NCBI RefSeq assembly: GCF_016863135.1
Contig: NZ_BOOH01000037.1
Coordinates: 62,001-126,000, forward strand
DNA: 64,000 nt
Origin: Planobispora longispora
Lineage (GTDB): Bacteria > Actinomycetota > Actinomycetes > Streptosporangiales > Streptosporangiaceae
Direction of reading: 5' to 3'
Shown here: positions 52,091-61,023 of the stretch, one piece after another
Layout: each line of letters starts with the position of its first letter
Numbering within the stretch: the first letter of the stretch is position 1
Translations under genes and position numbers: made by a program
Notes under the pieces: model-generated
The model's input: only the letters and a program-made list of their open reading frames with translations
The model's database searches: none
What the model was told of the DNA's origin: nothing

Positions 52091-52309
52091 AAGTAATATT
52101 TCCCGTGCTTTCGTGACTTTTCATTCTGTATCGAGGGTTGTGGGCCTCATCTCCCCCGCGAACGCCCTGCTGAGACGGGAAGGCTGTGCCGGGGCCCGTG
52201 AACGGATCGATGGGCTCGCGGCTCTCGGCTCGCGGATCGGATCTCCGGCCGCGTCGACGGCGCGACCTCTCCCCCGGGCGGGGCGGGCGTCGCCGCCTCC
52301 AGGTCGTTG

Positions 52310-52730
52310 TCACGGTCTGTAACGGTCGCCGGCCTTCGGAGATCCCGCTTCCCGTGGCGGGTCCTCACCTCGCACGCACTCCCCTGCTCCCCGTGCGAAC
52401 TCCCGGGCTGAGGGGGGCCGGTGCCCTGCGGAGGATTTGCGTCGGCAGGCGGCGGCGCGGGAGCAGCTGGAGCGTCTGAGGGTTGACGGCGATGGCATCG
52501 ACGCCCGGCGGCGGTTCTTCCTGCCCGCTTTCGGATATGCCGACCTCGGCAGCATCGTGGAGGTCGGGCTCCAGGGCGTGCTGTCGGGGCACTACCGCGC
52601 CGGGCGCGAGCTGACCGAGGCCGGGGTCGCCGCCGATCAGTGCCACGCTGCCGTGGCCGTCCGTGGCGGCCGCGTGCAGGCGTGTCAGTTCGGCCAGCTC
52701 GCGGCGGCGTCCGACGAAAATCTCCGCCAC
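52310..52730 (-). pseudogene. Degraded LuxR-type AAA regulator remnant
   Basis: From a GTG at 52730 the minus strand reads AEIFVGRRRELAELTRLHAA and then VALIGGDPGLGQ, the start and Walker A of a large LuxR-family ATPase regulator (normally G-x-G-KT/S; here it breaks off at GLGQ). Frame continuity is lost after about 40 residues and the C-terminal LuxR HTH is not readable. Remaining sequence to about 52310 is non-conserved in all frames. Confidence 0.4.
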
Positions 52731-52805
52731 GATCCCCGTCTGCCCGCATCCGTCGTCCCGGAGCCAACCCGGACCTCTCAACGCCTTGCCGGGCGAGTCC
52801 CGGGG

Positions 52806-53750
52806 TCAGCGGGTCACCGGGGTTTCCCGCTCCATATGTGACAGCTTCTCGGGGTTGCGCACGGCGTAGAGTCCGGCGATGAGGCCGTTGTCGATGCGCA
52901 TCGTCATGACGGTCTCGATGCCGCCGTCGGTCCGGACGATGAGTGCCGGGTGGCCGTTGACCTGTGCCGGCTGCAGTGAAAGCGTCGCCGTGGTGGTGAT
53001 CCTGCCCAGCACGCGGGCCACCTGTTCGGCGCCCACGACGGGTTCCGGTGCGGCTGGTTTGAGTCCTCCGCCGTCCGCCAGGAGGACGACGTCCGGTGCG
53101 AGGATGTCGAGCAGGCTCTGCAGGTCGCCTGTTTCGACCGCGCTCTGGAAGGCTTTGAGCGCGTCGTGGGCCTCGGCCGGGGAGACGACGCCGCGGGGTC
53201 GGCGCGCCGCGACGTGCGTCCGTGCCCGGTGGGCGATCTGGCGGACCGCGGGCAGGTTCTTGCCGACGGCGTCGGCGATCTCGTCGTAGGGCAGGTCGAA
53301 CACCTCGCGCAGCACGAAGACCGCCCGCTCGGTCGGGGTGAGGGTCTCCAGCACCAGCAGCATCGCCGTCGAGACGCTGTCGGCCAGCTCGACGTCCTCG
53401 GCGACGTCGGGTGCGGTCAGCAGCGGTTCGGGCAGCCAGGGGCCGATGTAGGACTCCTTGCGGCGGCCGAGTGTGCGCAGCCGTTTCAGTGCCTGGCGGG
53501 TGGTGATCCGTACCAGGTAGGCGCGGCGGTCCCGTACCGTGCCGAGATCGACGCCCGCCCACAGCAGCCAGGTCTCCTGCAGGACGTCTTCGGCGTCGGC
53601 GGCCGAGCCGAGCATCTCGTAGGCGACGGTGAACAGCAGGTTGCGGTGGGTGAGGAAAGCTCCGGTGGCGGGGTCGGTGCCGGTGTCCGTACGGCCGTCC
53701 GGGGCGAGGGGCCCGGCTGTGTCCGTCGCTGGCCCGCCGTGTTCGCTCAT
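52806..53750 (-). CDS. ECF41-type extracytoplasmic-function sigma factor with SnoaL-like extension
   Basis: 314 aa from ATG 53750. Sigma-2 (about 24-85: FLTHRNLLFTVAYEMLGSAA and DVLQETWLLW) and sigma-4 (about 120-180: LTPTERAVFVLREVFDLPYD) are followed by an NTF2/SnoaL-like domain (about 195-300). ECF41 signatures are present: GPWLPEPL in the linker, a DGGG motif in LLADGGGLKP, and RNPEKL near the end. In this group the extension acts as built-in anti-sigma and there is no separate anti-sigma gene. The usual partner oxidoreductase is divergent from it (54004). Confidence 0.9.
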   Translation of the reverse strand: MSEHGGPATDTAGPLAPDGRTDTGTDPATGAFLTHRNLLFTVAYEMLGSAADAEDVLQETWLLWAGVDLGTVRDRRAYLVRITTRQALKRLRTLGRRKESYIGPWLPEPLLTAPDVAEDVELADSVSTAMLLVLETLTPTERAVFVLREVFDLPYDEIADAVGKNLPAVRQIAHRARTHVAARRPRGVVSPAEAHDALKAFQSAVETGDLQSLLDILAPDVVLLADGGGLKPAAPEPVVGAEQVARVLGRITTTATLSLQPAQVNGHPALIVRTDGGIETVMTMRIDNGLIAGLYAVRNPEKLSHMERETPVTR

Positions 53751-53832
53751 CGCTGGTTCCCGCCTGTTCGTTCTTGACTGTTCCACGCCTGACTCGGCCG
53801 CTCCACGCATAAGACCCCGGTTCTCGCGGCTT

Positions 53833-53881
53833 TGTGACATCCGTGGCGGGTGACGCACGTCACACGGCTCCGGGTGTCACA
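53833..53881. promoter_or_regulatory. TGTCACA motifs in the ECF41/FAD-oxidoreductase divergent region
   Basis: TGTCACA occurs on the minus strand at 53833-53839 with GGTC 16 bp downstream, and on the plus strand at 53875-53881. TGTCACA-N16-CGTC is the reported ECF41-type promoter; the minus-strand site facing the sigma gene is a near match. The plus-strand spacing does not fit. Confidence 0.5.
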
Positions 53882-54003
53882 GGGGTCGGCTCGCCGGGAT
53901 CTCTTGCTCGTCGGGAGGCCGCGCCGGTGGTCCACGTGGCGCCCGGCGCCGTGACTTCGGCTGACGAAGGTTCTTTTCGTGTGGACAAGGAGTGTGGAGT
54001 GTC

Positions 54004-55344
54004 ATGGGTTCAGCGCTTGAAACCCTCCGTCGTGACTTCGGCGGCGACATCGTCGAACCGGGAGCGGCGCAGTACGCGTCGGTCAGCCGCTCGGTGCTGG
54101 CTTCGGGGAGTCCGGCCTACGTCCTGCGGCCCGGCAGCGTCGGGGACGTGCGGGCGGGTGTCAGGTTCGCCGCCGCCGCGGGGCTGGTGCTGTCCGTGCG
54201 GGGCGGCGGTCACGCCTTCGCGGGCTTCGGCACCAACGACGGCGGCGTCGTGATCGATCTCAGCGGGCTCGCGAGCGTCGAGGTCGTCGACAAGGAGCGT
54301 CACCTCGTGCGGGTCGGCGGCGGCGCCACCTGGGGGCAGGTCGCGGCCGCCCTGGCCCCGCACGGGCTGGCGATCTCCTCGGGTGACACCAGGGATGTCG
54401 GCGTCGGCGGGCTGACGTTGAGCGGCGGCATCGGCTGGAAGGTCCGCAAGTACGGCCTCGCGCTGGACAGCCTGGTCGCCGCCGAGGTGGTCACCGCCGG
54501 CGGGCAGGTCGTGCGTGCGAGCGCGCGGGACAACCCGGAGCTGTTCTGGGCGATCCGCGGTGGCGGTGGGAATTTCGGGATCGTGACCGTCTTCGAGTTC
54601 TCGGCGCATCCGACGACGGACGTCTTCCACGGCAGGATCGCCTTTCCGGCGTCGGAGGCGGCCGTCGTGCTCCGGGGCTGGGCGGGGCGCATGCGCGCGG
54701 CTCCCGTAGAGCTCACCTCCGTGGTGAACGTCGCCAATCCCCTCGCCGGCGGGCCCGAAGCGCCGGTCGAGATCCACCTCGCCTTCGACGGCGACGATCC
54801 GGAGGCGGCCGCCCGGGCCGTCGATCCGATCCGTCGGCTCGGCACGGTGATCGATGACGATGTCGCGCTGAAATCCTACGCCGACACGCTCGTGGACGGC
54901 CTCACTCCTCCCCCGGGCGTTCGGCTGCTCACCCGCAGCGCGTTCGTCGACGGGGAGTCGGTGCCGGAGGTCCTCGGGATCCTCGCCGACGTCGGGGCGT
55001 CGGAGCGGCCTCCGTTCATCGCCGTTCGCAGCGTCGGCGGCGCGGTGTCCCGCGTCGCCGCCGACGCCACCGCCTACCCGCATCGCCGGGCGGAGCTGAT
55101 GTTCGTGACCACCGTCGCGGGTCCGCAGCCGGTCGTCGAGGCCGCGCGTCCCGCTCTGGAGGCGATCTGGGCGAGACTCGCGCCTCACGTCGGCGGCGCC
55201 TACGCCAACTTCCTGTCTTCGGCCACCGAGGAGGATGTCGCGGCGATCTATCCGGCGCGGACCCGCGAGCGGCTCGCGGCGGTCAAGGGCCGGTACGACC
55301 CCGGCAATCTGTTCGCCCGCAACCACAACATCCGGCCCCGGTAG
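54004..55344 (+). CDS. FAD-linked oxidoreductase (berberine-bridge / PCMH type)
   Basis: 446 aa from ATG 54004 with GGAG upstream. FAD_binding_4 domain with RGGGHAFAGFGTNDGG, whose His is the covalent FAD site, then GVGGLTLSGGIGWKVRKYGL and IRGGGGNFGIVTVFEF. The second (Cys) attachment found in bicovalent members is not present; that position reads GLALDS. A BBE domain ends the protein (YANFLS, RYDPGNLFARNHNI). Divergent from the ECF41 sigma factor, fitting the reported ECF41 neighbourhood of oxidoreductase, CMD and epimerase genes. Likely its target. Confidence 0.9.
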   Translation: MGSALETLRRDFGGDIVEPGAAQYASVSRSVLASGSPAYVLRPGSVGDVRAGVRFAAAAGLVLSVRGGGHAFAGFGTNDGGVVIDLSGLASVEVVDKERHLVRVGGGATWGQVAAALAPHGLAISSGDTRDVGVGGLTLSGGIGWKVRKYGLALDSLVAAEVVTAGGQVVRASARDNPELFWAIRGGGGNFGIVTVFEFSAHPTTDVFHGRIAFPASEAAVVLRGWAGRMRAAPVELTSVVNVANPLAGGPEAPVEIHLAFDGDDPEAAARAVDPIRRLGTVIDDDVALKSYADTLVDGLTPPPGVRLLTRSAFVDGESVPEVLGILADVGASERPPFIAVRSVGGAVSRVAADATAYPHRRAELMFVTTVAGPQPVVEAARPALEAIWARLAPHVGGAYANFLSSATEEDVAAIYPARTRERLAAVKGRYDPGNLFARNHNIRPR

Positions 55345-55485
55345 CCTCCGCGGAAGGCCGCCCCGGCTCACGGGCCCGAACCGCCGCACACCCTCTCCAG
55401 GGTGAAGAATCGTGAAAAGTCGTATTTGCCGAGCTCAAAAGGGGTTCCTCCGCATTCGGCAGGAGGGGACGCTGGAGGTGAGGGG

Positions 55486-55764
55486 GTGTTCGTGATGCAG
55501 ACCAAGCAGTGGAATGTGGAGATATCCATCACCGAGGACGACGCCGACGACCTCACCACGGCCAGGGCCGTCCTGCTCGCCGGCGACGGCACCCGCCACG
55601 AGAGCGTGGCGCACGCCCGCCGCAGCCCCGGTGACCAGGCCGTCCCGGACATCGGTGACGAGCTGGCGGCGGGGCGGGCGCTGTCCGACCTGTCGGCCAA
55701 GCTCCTGGAGGACGGCGCCGAGGACGTGGCACGGCTGGCGAACGCCACGCGGATCTCGCGCTGA
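55486..55764 (+). CDS. DUF1876-family protein
   Basis: 92 aa from GTG 55486, chosen because GGAGG at 55474-55478 is 7 nt upstream; ATG 55495 is the alternative. WNVEISITEDDADDLTTARA and GDELAAGRALSDLSAKLLED are the dsRBD-like core of actinobacterial DUF1876 proteins, small stress-associated proteins of unknown role. Its stop is 8 bp from the end of the convergent YdeI-like gene. Confidence 0.85.
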   Translation: MFVMQTKQWNVEISITEDDADDLTTARAVLLAGDGTRHESVAHARRSPGDQAVPDIGDELAAGRALSDLSAKLLEDGAEDVARLANATRISR

Positions 55765-55772
55765 GCCTCCCC

Positions 55773-56312
55773 TCACGCCAGCAGATCGGCGAGCGCCTTC
55801 TGCAGGCGGGCCGCGCGCCCGGCCGGGGTCCTGGCCTTCAGCAGCGACAGGATCACCAGGTAACGATCGGTCTTGCCGAGCGCGTCGAAGCGGGCGGCGG
55901 CCTCCGGGCGGGCCGCCAGCGCCTCGGCCAGGTCGGGCGGGACGGTGGCGTCGCGCTGGGCGACGTAGGCCGCCTCCCACCGCCCGTCCGCCTGGGCGGC
56001 GGCGACCTCCGCCAGCCCGGGCGGGCGCATGCGCCCGGCGGCGGTCAGCGCCTCCACGCGCTCGACGTTCTCCCGCGACCAGGGACTGCCCTTGCGGCGG
56101 CGTGAGTACCGCTGCAGGAAGCAGTGCTCGTCGTGGGCCTTGCGCTGGCTGTCGATCCAGCCGTAGCACAGCGCGACGTCCAGCGCCTGCCCGATCGTGA
56201 CCGCGGCGACGGGCGACCCCTTCTTGGCGATCTTCAGCCAGACGCCGCCCTCGTCGCCGTGGTGCTCGGCCAGCCACGCCTCCCACCGGGCGGCGTCCGC
56301 GAAGTGCATCAT
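55773..56312 (-). CDS. YdeI/OmdA-family protein
   Basis: 179 aa from ATG 56312, which overlaps the stop of the upstream VOC gene (ATGA). FADAARWEAWLAEHHGDEGG, GWIDSQRKAHDEHCFLQRYS and RRKGSPWSRENV are family signatures. The C-terminal helix is the YdeI/DUF1905-type bacteriocin-protection region. Function unclear. Coupled to the VOC gene. Confidence 0.86.
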   Translation of the reverse strand: MMHFADAARWEAWLAEHHGDEGGVWLKIAKKGSPVAAVTIGQALDVALCYGWIDSQRKAHDEHCFLQRYSRRRKGSPWSRENVERVEALTAAGRMRPPGLAEVAAAQADGRWEAAYVAQRDATVPPDLAEALAARPEAAARFDALGKTDRYLVILSLLKARTPAGRAARLQKALADLLA

Positions 56313-56716
56313 CGGTCCAGGATCTCCAGGTAGTGCTGGTTGTACATGACGCCCAGCACGTTGCCGAACGGGTCGATCACCGATGCGGTGACGAAGCCGG
56401 GCCCGTGCTCGGTGAGCGGCATGTACGGCGTGGCCCCCATGGCCAGCAGCCGCTCCAGGGCGGCCCGAACGTCGTCGACGTGCCAGTGGAGGACCACGCC
56501 CCCGGGGGTGGCCGACGCCCCCTGCGGGGCGTAACGCCGGTCGATGAGGCCGAGTTCGGCCTGGTAGTCGCCGATCCTGAACTCGTAGTAGGCGGCCGGC
56601 TGCCCGTCGCCCGGCCGCTCGAAGTACGGCTCGACGCCCAGCAGCTCGGCGTACCACTTCTTGGCCGCCTCCAGGTCGTCGGCCCAGAAGTTGACGGTGG
56701 CAGGTCCTCGCAACAT
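56309..56716 (-). CDS. VOC-family protein
   Basis: 135 aa from ATG 56716 with AGAAGGAG 6 nt upstream. Glyoxalase fold: TVNFWADDLEAAKKWYAELL, AELGLIDRRYAPQG, VLHWHVDDVRAALERLLAMG and VIDPFGNVLGVMYN with Glu/His ligands in likely places. Divergent from a WYL regulator across a 13-bp inverted repeat, and coupled to the YdeI-like gene, so both are probably under that regulator. Confidence 0.87.
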   Translation of the reverse strand: MLRGPATVNFWADDLEAAKKWYAELLGVEPYFERPGDGQPAAYYEFRIGDYQAELGLIDRRYAPQGASATPGGVVLHWHVDDVRAALERLLAMGATPYMPLTEHGPGFVTASVIDPFGNVLGVMYNQHYLEILDR

Positions 56717-56754
56717 GTGTCGCTCCTTCTCTGTGCTGTCTTCTCCAACATAGA

Positions 56755-56787
56755 AGGCGTTGAGGAACCTGCGTTTCCTCAACGCCT
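56755..56787. promoter_or_regulatory. 13-bp inverted-repeat operator of the WYL regulator
   Basis: AGGCGTTGAGGAA (56755-56767) and TTCCTCAACGCCT (56775-56787) are exact complements with a 7-nt spacer, between the divergent VOC and WYL genes. Confidence 0.75.
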
Positions 56788-56802
56788 GGCAGACTGACGA
56801 AA

Positions 56803-57735
56803 ATGACGGAAACCTCGGTCCGGCTCCTGCGCCTGCTGTCCCTGCTGCAGTCGCGTCCCGACTGGCCCGGCCGCGAGCTGGCCGACCGGCTCGGGGTGAC
56901 CACCAGGACCGTGCGCAACGACATCGAGCGGCTGCGCATCCTCGGCTACCAGATCCACTCCACCACCGGCACGGCCGGCGGCTACCGGCTCGGCGCGGGG
57001 GCGGCCCTGCCCCCGCTGCTGCTGGACGACGAGGAGGCGGTCGCGGTGGCGGTGAGCCTGCACGCGGCGGCCGGCGGGACGGTGACCGGCATCGAGGAGA
57101 CCTCGCTGCGCGCCCTCACCAAGCTCCAGCAGATGCTCCCCTCGCGGTTGCGGCACCGCACCGCCGCCGTGGGGGCGGCCACCGTGTCGGTCGCCGGCCG
57201 CGGCCCCACGGTCGACGCCGAGACGCTCACCGGCATCGCCGCCGCCATCCGCGACCGCGAGCAGCTGCGCTTCGACTACCGGGGGCGCGACGGCGCCGAC
57301 GGCTCCCGCGTGGCGGAGCCTCATCGCCTCGTCTACACCGGCCGCCGCTGGTACCTGCTGGCCTGGGACACCGCCCGTGCCGACTGGCGCACCTTCCGTG
57401 CCGACCGCATCCGCCTGCGCACGCCGAACGGTCCGCGCTTCGTCCCCCGCGACCCTCCGGCCGATGCCGCCACCCATGTCGTGCGCGGCGTCACCTCGAC
57501 GGCCTGGAGGCACCCGGCCCGTGTGCGCCTGCACGCTCCGATGGAACGGCTCACGGAACTCCTGCCGCCCGCCGCGGGCCTCCTGCACGACGACGGGGTG
57601 CTGGAGACGGGCGGCGACTCCCTGAGCGACCTGGCCGCGTTCCTGGGCGCGCTCGGCGTGCCCTTCACGGTCCTGGACCCGCCGGAACTGCGTGAGTTCC
57701 TGCACGACCTGGCCGACCGCTACCGGAACGCGTGA
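56803..57735 (+). CDS. YafY-type HTH_11/WYL transcriptional regulator
   Basis: 310 aa from ATG 56803. DeoR-like HTH (LLRLLSLLQSRPDWPGRELA and GVTTRTVRNDIERLRILGY), then a WYL domain (about 140-215: LRFDYRGRDG, VAEPHRLVYTGRRWYLLAWD) and a WCX C-terminus. WYL domains bind nucleotides or ssDNA. Likely autoregulated and controlling the divergent VOC/YdeI pair. Confidence 0.9.
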   Translation: MTETSVRLLRLLSLLQSRPDWPGRELADRLGVTTRTVRNDIERLRILGYQIHSTTGTAGGYRLGAGAALPPLLLDDEEAVAVAVSLHAAAGGTVTGIEETSLRALTKLQQMLPSRLRHRTAAVGAATVSVAGRGPTVDAETLTGIAAAIRDREQLRFDYRGRDGADGSRVAEPHRLVYTGRRWYLLAWDTARADWRTFRADRIRLRTPNGPRFVPRDPPADAATHVVRGVTSTAWRHPARVRLHAPMERLTELLPPAAGLLHDDGVLETGGDSLSDLAAFLGALGVPFTVLDPPELREFLHDLADRYRNA

Positions 57736-57757
57736 GCGCGCGGCCGGGCCGCACGCT

Positions 57758-58663
57758 CTACACCGCCGCGGGGGACGCCGGCCGGCCCGAGCCCAGCCCG
57801 TGCCGCCGCCCCCAGGCGGTGATCGCCGCGGCGATGGCCTCGGGCCGGTCCTCCGGCGCGTGGTGCCCGGCCGGGCCGCAGTGCTCGATCTCCAGGGCGG
57901 CGATGTTGGCCGCGCACCAGTCGGCCGTCTCCTGCCCGATGAGCAGGGTGGGCGAGGAGTCGAAGGTGAGCAGCAGCTTGGGGACACCGGCGCTGCCCGC
58001 CAGCCACGCGCCGTACCGCTCGACCCGCCCGGTCACGTCGGCGGGCTCGCCGTCGAGCGGCAGCGAGCGTGCCCACTCCAGCAGCGGGCGGCGGCTCTCA
58101 CGGGTGGGGTAGGGCGCCAGGTACGGTTCCATCTCCTCCGCGCTCAGGGGCGTCAGCACCCCTCCGGTGAAGGCCGTGCGCACCAGGAAGTCCTGGTCGA
58201 GGACCAGTGACTCGCCCTGCGGGCCCCGGATGGCCTCGGCCCGGGCGCGCGGGGCCTCGCCCAGGTCGTCCCAGGACATCGGCCGGACGAAGGTCTCCAG
58301 GAAGGCCACCCCGCGGACGCGGCCGGGATGGCGGGCCGCCCAGTCGAAGGCCAGCGCCCCGCCCCAGTCGTGGCCGACGAGCACCGCCTCCTCCAGCCCC
58401 AGCCGGTCGAACCAGGCGTCGAGGTAGCGGGCGTGGTCGGCGAAGCGGTACGGCACCGCGGGTTTGCCCGAGCGGCCCATCCCGATGAGGTCGGGGGCGA
58501 GCAGGCGTGCGGGCCCGCCGATCCCGGGCAGCACCTTCCGCCACAGGCGGGAGGAGGCGGGGTTGCCGTGCAGGAAGACGAAGGGGAGGCCGCTGCCCGT
58601 CCCCTCGGGGTCCCCCGTCTCCTCGTAGTACATCGCCGAGTCGAGCACGTCGATCGAGGGCAT
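57758..58663 (-). CDS. Haloalkane dehalogenase-like alpha/beta hydrolase (DhaA subgroup)
   Basis: 301 aa. HGNPASSRLWRKVLPGI (halide-binding Asn), DLIGMGRSGKP, nucleophile Asp in GHDWGGALAF with the halide-binding Trp, acid Glu in FLETFVRPMSWDD, and His in GPAGHHAPEDRPE. These match haloalkane dehalogenase subfamily II. It would hydrolyse a carbon-halogen bond to an alcohol; the natural substrate is unknown. Divergent from a MarR regulator with palindromes between. Confidence 0.87.
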   Translation of the reverse strand: MPSIDVLDSAMYYEETGDPEGTGSGLPFVFLHGNPASSRLWRKVLPGIGGPARLLAPDLIGMGRSGKPAVPYRFADHARYLDAWFDRLGLEEAVLVGHDWGGALAFDWAARHPGRVRGVAFLETFVRPMSWDDLGEAPRARAEAIRGPQGESLVLDQDFLVRTAFTGGVLTPLSAEEMEPYLAPYPTRESRRPLLEWARSLPLDGEPADVTGRVERYGAWLAGSAGVPKLLLTFDSSPTLLIGQETADWCAANIAALEIEHCGPAGHHAPEDRPEAIAAAITAWGRRHGLGSGRPASPAAV

Positions 58664-58679
58664 GGACGCCTCCCAGTTA

Positions 58680-58735
58680 GTTAGTCAAACGAACGTTTGT
58701 CGCACGAACGAATCTATATCGTTAGGGCGACTAAC
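58680..58735. promoter_or_regulatory. Operator region between dehalogenase and MarR genes
   Basis: CAAACG-AA-CGTTTG (58686-58699) is a 14-bp dyad, and GTTAGTC (58680-58686) with GACTAAC (58729-58735) form a wider inverted repeat. The AT-rich tract between holds the divergent promoters. Confidence 0.6.
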
Positions 58736-58757
58736 ACAAGAAGGTAGGATCGCCGCC

Positions 58758-59252
58758 ATGAGCAGCAGCGCCTCCGACATGACAGGCCCCGGGGACGGGG
58801 AGGCCACCCCGGCACGATTGCGCAACCGGCCGACCCGCCTCCTGGCCCTGGTCGCCCTGCACTCCGACCGCCTGGTGACGGAAGGACTGGCCGGCCTGGA
58901 GGCGCGCCGGTGGCATTACGCCGCGCTCGCCTCGCTGCAGGAGTTCGGCCCGGCGAGCCAGACGGAGCTGAGCCGCCGCACCCGCATCCACCGCAGCGAC
59001 CTGGTCGCCGTCATCAACGAGCTGGCCGAGCGCGGCTTCGTGGAGCGCGCGCCGGATCCCGCCGACCGCCGCCGCAACGTCATCACCATGACCCCGCAGG
59101 GCCGCGGTCACCTGCACCGGCTCGACGACCTGCTCGCCACCATCGAGGACGACGTGCTCGCCCCGCTGGCCCCGGCCGAACGTCTCCAGTTCACCGAGCT
59201 CCTCACCCGCCTGCTGGACCACCACGGCAGGTCCTGCTTCCGGGACGCCTGA
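58758..59252 (+). CDS. MarR-family transcriptional regulator
   Basis: 164 aa from ATG 58758. Winged helix: FGPASQTELSRRTRIHRSDL and INELAERGFVERAPDPADRR, wing NVITMTPQG. Divergent from the haloalkane dehalogenase gene and probably its repressor; the ligand may be the dehalogenase substrate. Confidence 0.88.
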   Translation: MSSSASDMTGPGDGEATPARLRNRPTRLLALVALHSDRLVTEGLAGLEARRWHYAALASLQEFGPASQTELSRRTRIHRSDLVAVINELAERGFVERAPDPADRRRNVITMTPQGRGHLHRLDDLLATIEDDVLAPLAPAERLQFTELLTRLLDHHGRSCFRDA

Positions 59253-59352
59253 ACGGCCCAGGGACCGCGGCCGACGCGCGGCGACGACCGGGTCACATCT
59301 CCGGGCCACGCCTTCGAATCACGTCCTCGGGTCATGTCCGGGGCAGGGGCCG

Positions 59353-59387
59353 GACGCGGGCCGTCAGGAGATCAGACGGCCCGCGTC
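59353..59387. terminator. 13-bp-arm bidirectional hairpin
   Basis: GACGCGGGCCGTC (59353-59365) and GACGGCCCGCGTC (59375-59387) are exact complements with a 9-nt loop that includes the monoamine oxidase stop. Between convergent genes. Confidence 0.75.
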
Positions 59388-60733
59388 ACCGCGTCCGCCG
59401 CGGCCTCCCCGGACCGCACCGCGCCGTCGATGTAGCCGTACCAGCGCGAGGAGACCTCCGATCCCGCCCAGTGGACGCGGCCCGCCGGGACACGCATCGC
59501 CGCACCGAGGCGGGTCCACGCACCCGGCGGGAACACCGCCGCGTAGGCGCCGCGGGTGAACGCCTCCTCGTTCCAGTTCCGCTCGGCGAAGCTCACCGGC
59601 GTGGCGGCCCGCGGACCGAACAGGCGGCCGAGGGCGCCGAGGAGGACCGTCCGGCGCTCCTCGGCCGGGCGGGCGGCGAGCTCCCGGGCGGGCGCGCCGT
59701 TGACGAAGGCGATCAGCACCCCGCGGCGGCCGGACGGAGGGCCGCTGTCTGCGGTCATGGTGATCGGGCCGCGCAGGCTGAGGGACACGCCGCTCAGGCC
59801 GGCCCGCCGCCAGAACGGTTCGGGATAGCCGACGACGTATTTGATCACGCTGCCCATGGGGAGCCGTTGCAGCAGGTTGTCACGCGCCGCCGGCAGCGGC
59901 GGCCGGTAGGTGACCCGGGCCGCGAGCGCGGGGGGAACCGCCACCACCGCATGCCGCGCCCGCCATGCGGTCCCGTCCTCGGCGGTGACCGTGACACCGG
60001 AGTCGTCCTGCTCGATCCGGCGGACCGGCGTGTTCAGCCGGATCGCGCCCTCCAGCCGTTCGGCGATCCTGACGGCCAGGCCGTACGCCCCGCCGGCCAG
60101 CCGGTCCTGCTGCGCGCCTCCTTCGAAGTCGGTCACCGCCGCCAGGCCGCCGGCGGCCTTCACGTAGAACAGCGCGTGCAGCAGCGACAGCTCGCTCGGC
60201 TCGCAGGCCCAGATCGCCCGGCAGGCCAGGACGAGGAACCGGCGCCCGTCGCGGGTCCTGACCGTGCGGTCGATCCAGGACCGCATGGTCTGCCCGTCGA
60301 GCGCGGCCGCGTCCGGGCTGCGCCAGGGGGCGTCGGCGTCGACGGCGCGGGCGAGCCGGTCGAGGCGGAACCGGGCCTGCGCCACGTCCGCCAGAGCCGC
60401 CGGCCCGAGCCTGGGCACCGTGCCGCGAAACCGGCGCAGCCGCCCGGTCGCGGTCTCCAGCACACTCGCGCCCCCGGTGTGCGTCGGGACGGTGCCCACG
60501 CCGAACTCGGCCGCCAGCGCGTACACGCGGTCCTGGCCCGGTCCGATGAACTGGCCGCCGAGATCGACGATCTCGCCGTCGGCCTCGATGCCGGCCGTGC
60601 GGCCGCCGACCCGGTCGCGGGCCTCGAGGAGAAGGACTGCGGCCCCGTGATGACGGAGGCGGTTGGCGCACGAGAGGCCGGCCATGCCGGCGCCGACCAC
60701 GATGACGTCGACGTCGGGGCGTTGGTGGGACAT
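59372..60733 (-). CDS. Flavin monoamine oxidase-family protein
   Basis: 453 aa from ATG 60733 with AGGAG 5 nt upstream. FAD Rossmann VIVVGAGMAGLSCANRL, LLEARDRVGGRT and GGQFIGPGQDRVY are MAO-type; the C-terminus HWAGSEVSSRWYGYIDGAVR is the flavin-binding end of the family. The Cys that binds FAD covalently in mammalian MAO is not obvious. Oxidises an amine; substrate unknown. Confidence 0.9.
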   Translation of the reverse strand: MSHQRPDVDVIVVGAGMAGLSCANRLRHHGAAVLLLEARDRVGGRTAGIEADGEIVDLGGQFIGPGQDRVYALAAEFGVGTVPTHTGGASVLETATGRLRRFRGTVPRLGPAALADVAQARFRLDRLARAVDADAPWRSPDAAALDGQTMRSWIDRTVRTRDGRRFLVLACRAIWACEPSELSLLHALFYVKAAGGLAAVTDFEGGAQQDRLAGGAYGLAVRIAERLEGAIRLNTPVRRIEQDDSGVTVTAEDGTAWRARHAVVAVPPALAARVTYRPPLPAARDNLLQRLPMGSVIKYVVGYPEPFWRRAGLSGVSLSLRGPITMTADSGPPSGRRGVLIAFVNGAPARELAARPAEERRTVLLGALGRLFGPRAATPVSFAERNWNEEAFTRGAYAAVFPPGAWTRLGAAMRVPAGRVHWAGSEVSSRWYGYIDGAVRSGEAAADAVTRAV

Positions 60734-61004
60734 GTGGTCTCCTGGGGGTGTCGGTCGTCTTCGCGACATGCGCGAACACGCCAGCGCACCCACCTGCCAC
60801 CACGGCGCTGACTTCTCGGGTTCACTTGTGTGCGCAGATCATTTCCGGCGCTCGGCCGGGGTGTCAACCGTACGGGCCCGATCCACGCGTCCGTCGCATC
60901 AGACGCCCCTCCCCCGCGGCCGTCCCGTCGCCGGCCGAGCCGGCGGTGCGGTGAAGCCCGGCCGCGGACGGCAGGCACCCCGGGCGGCGAACTCCTGGAT
61001 CGCG
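60734..61004. other. Intergenic, no gene seen
   Basis: About 270 bp between the monoamine oxidase start and the coiled-coil gene end. Nothing recognised beyond the terminator that follows. Confidence 0.4.
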
Positions 61005-61023
61005 TCGGCGGCCGAGCCGCCGA
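61005..61023 (-). terminator. Hairpin after the zinc-ribbon coiled-coil gene
   Basis: TCGGCGGC (61005-61012) and GCCGCCGA (61016-61023) with a 3-nt loop, immediately downstream of the minus-strand stop. Confidence 0.65.
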
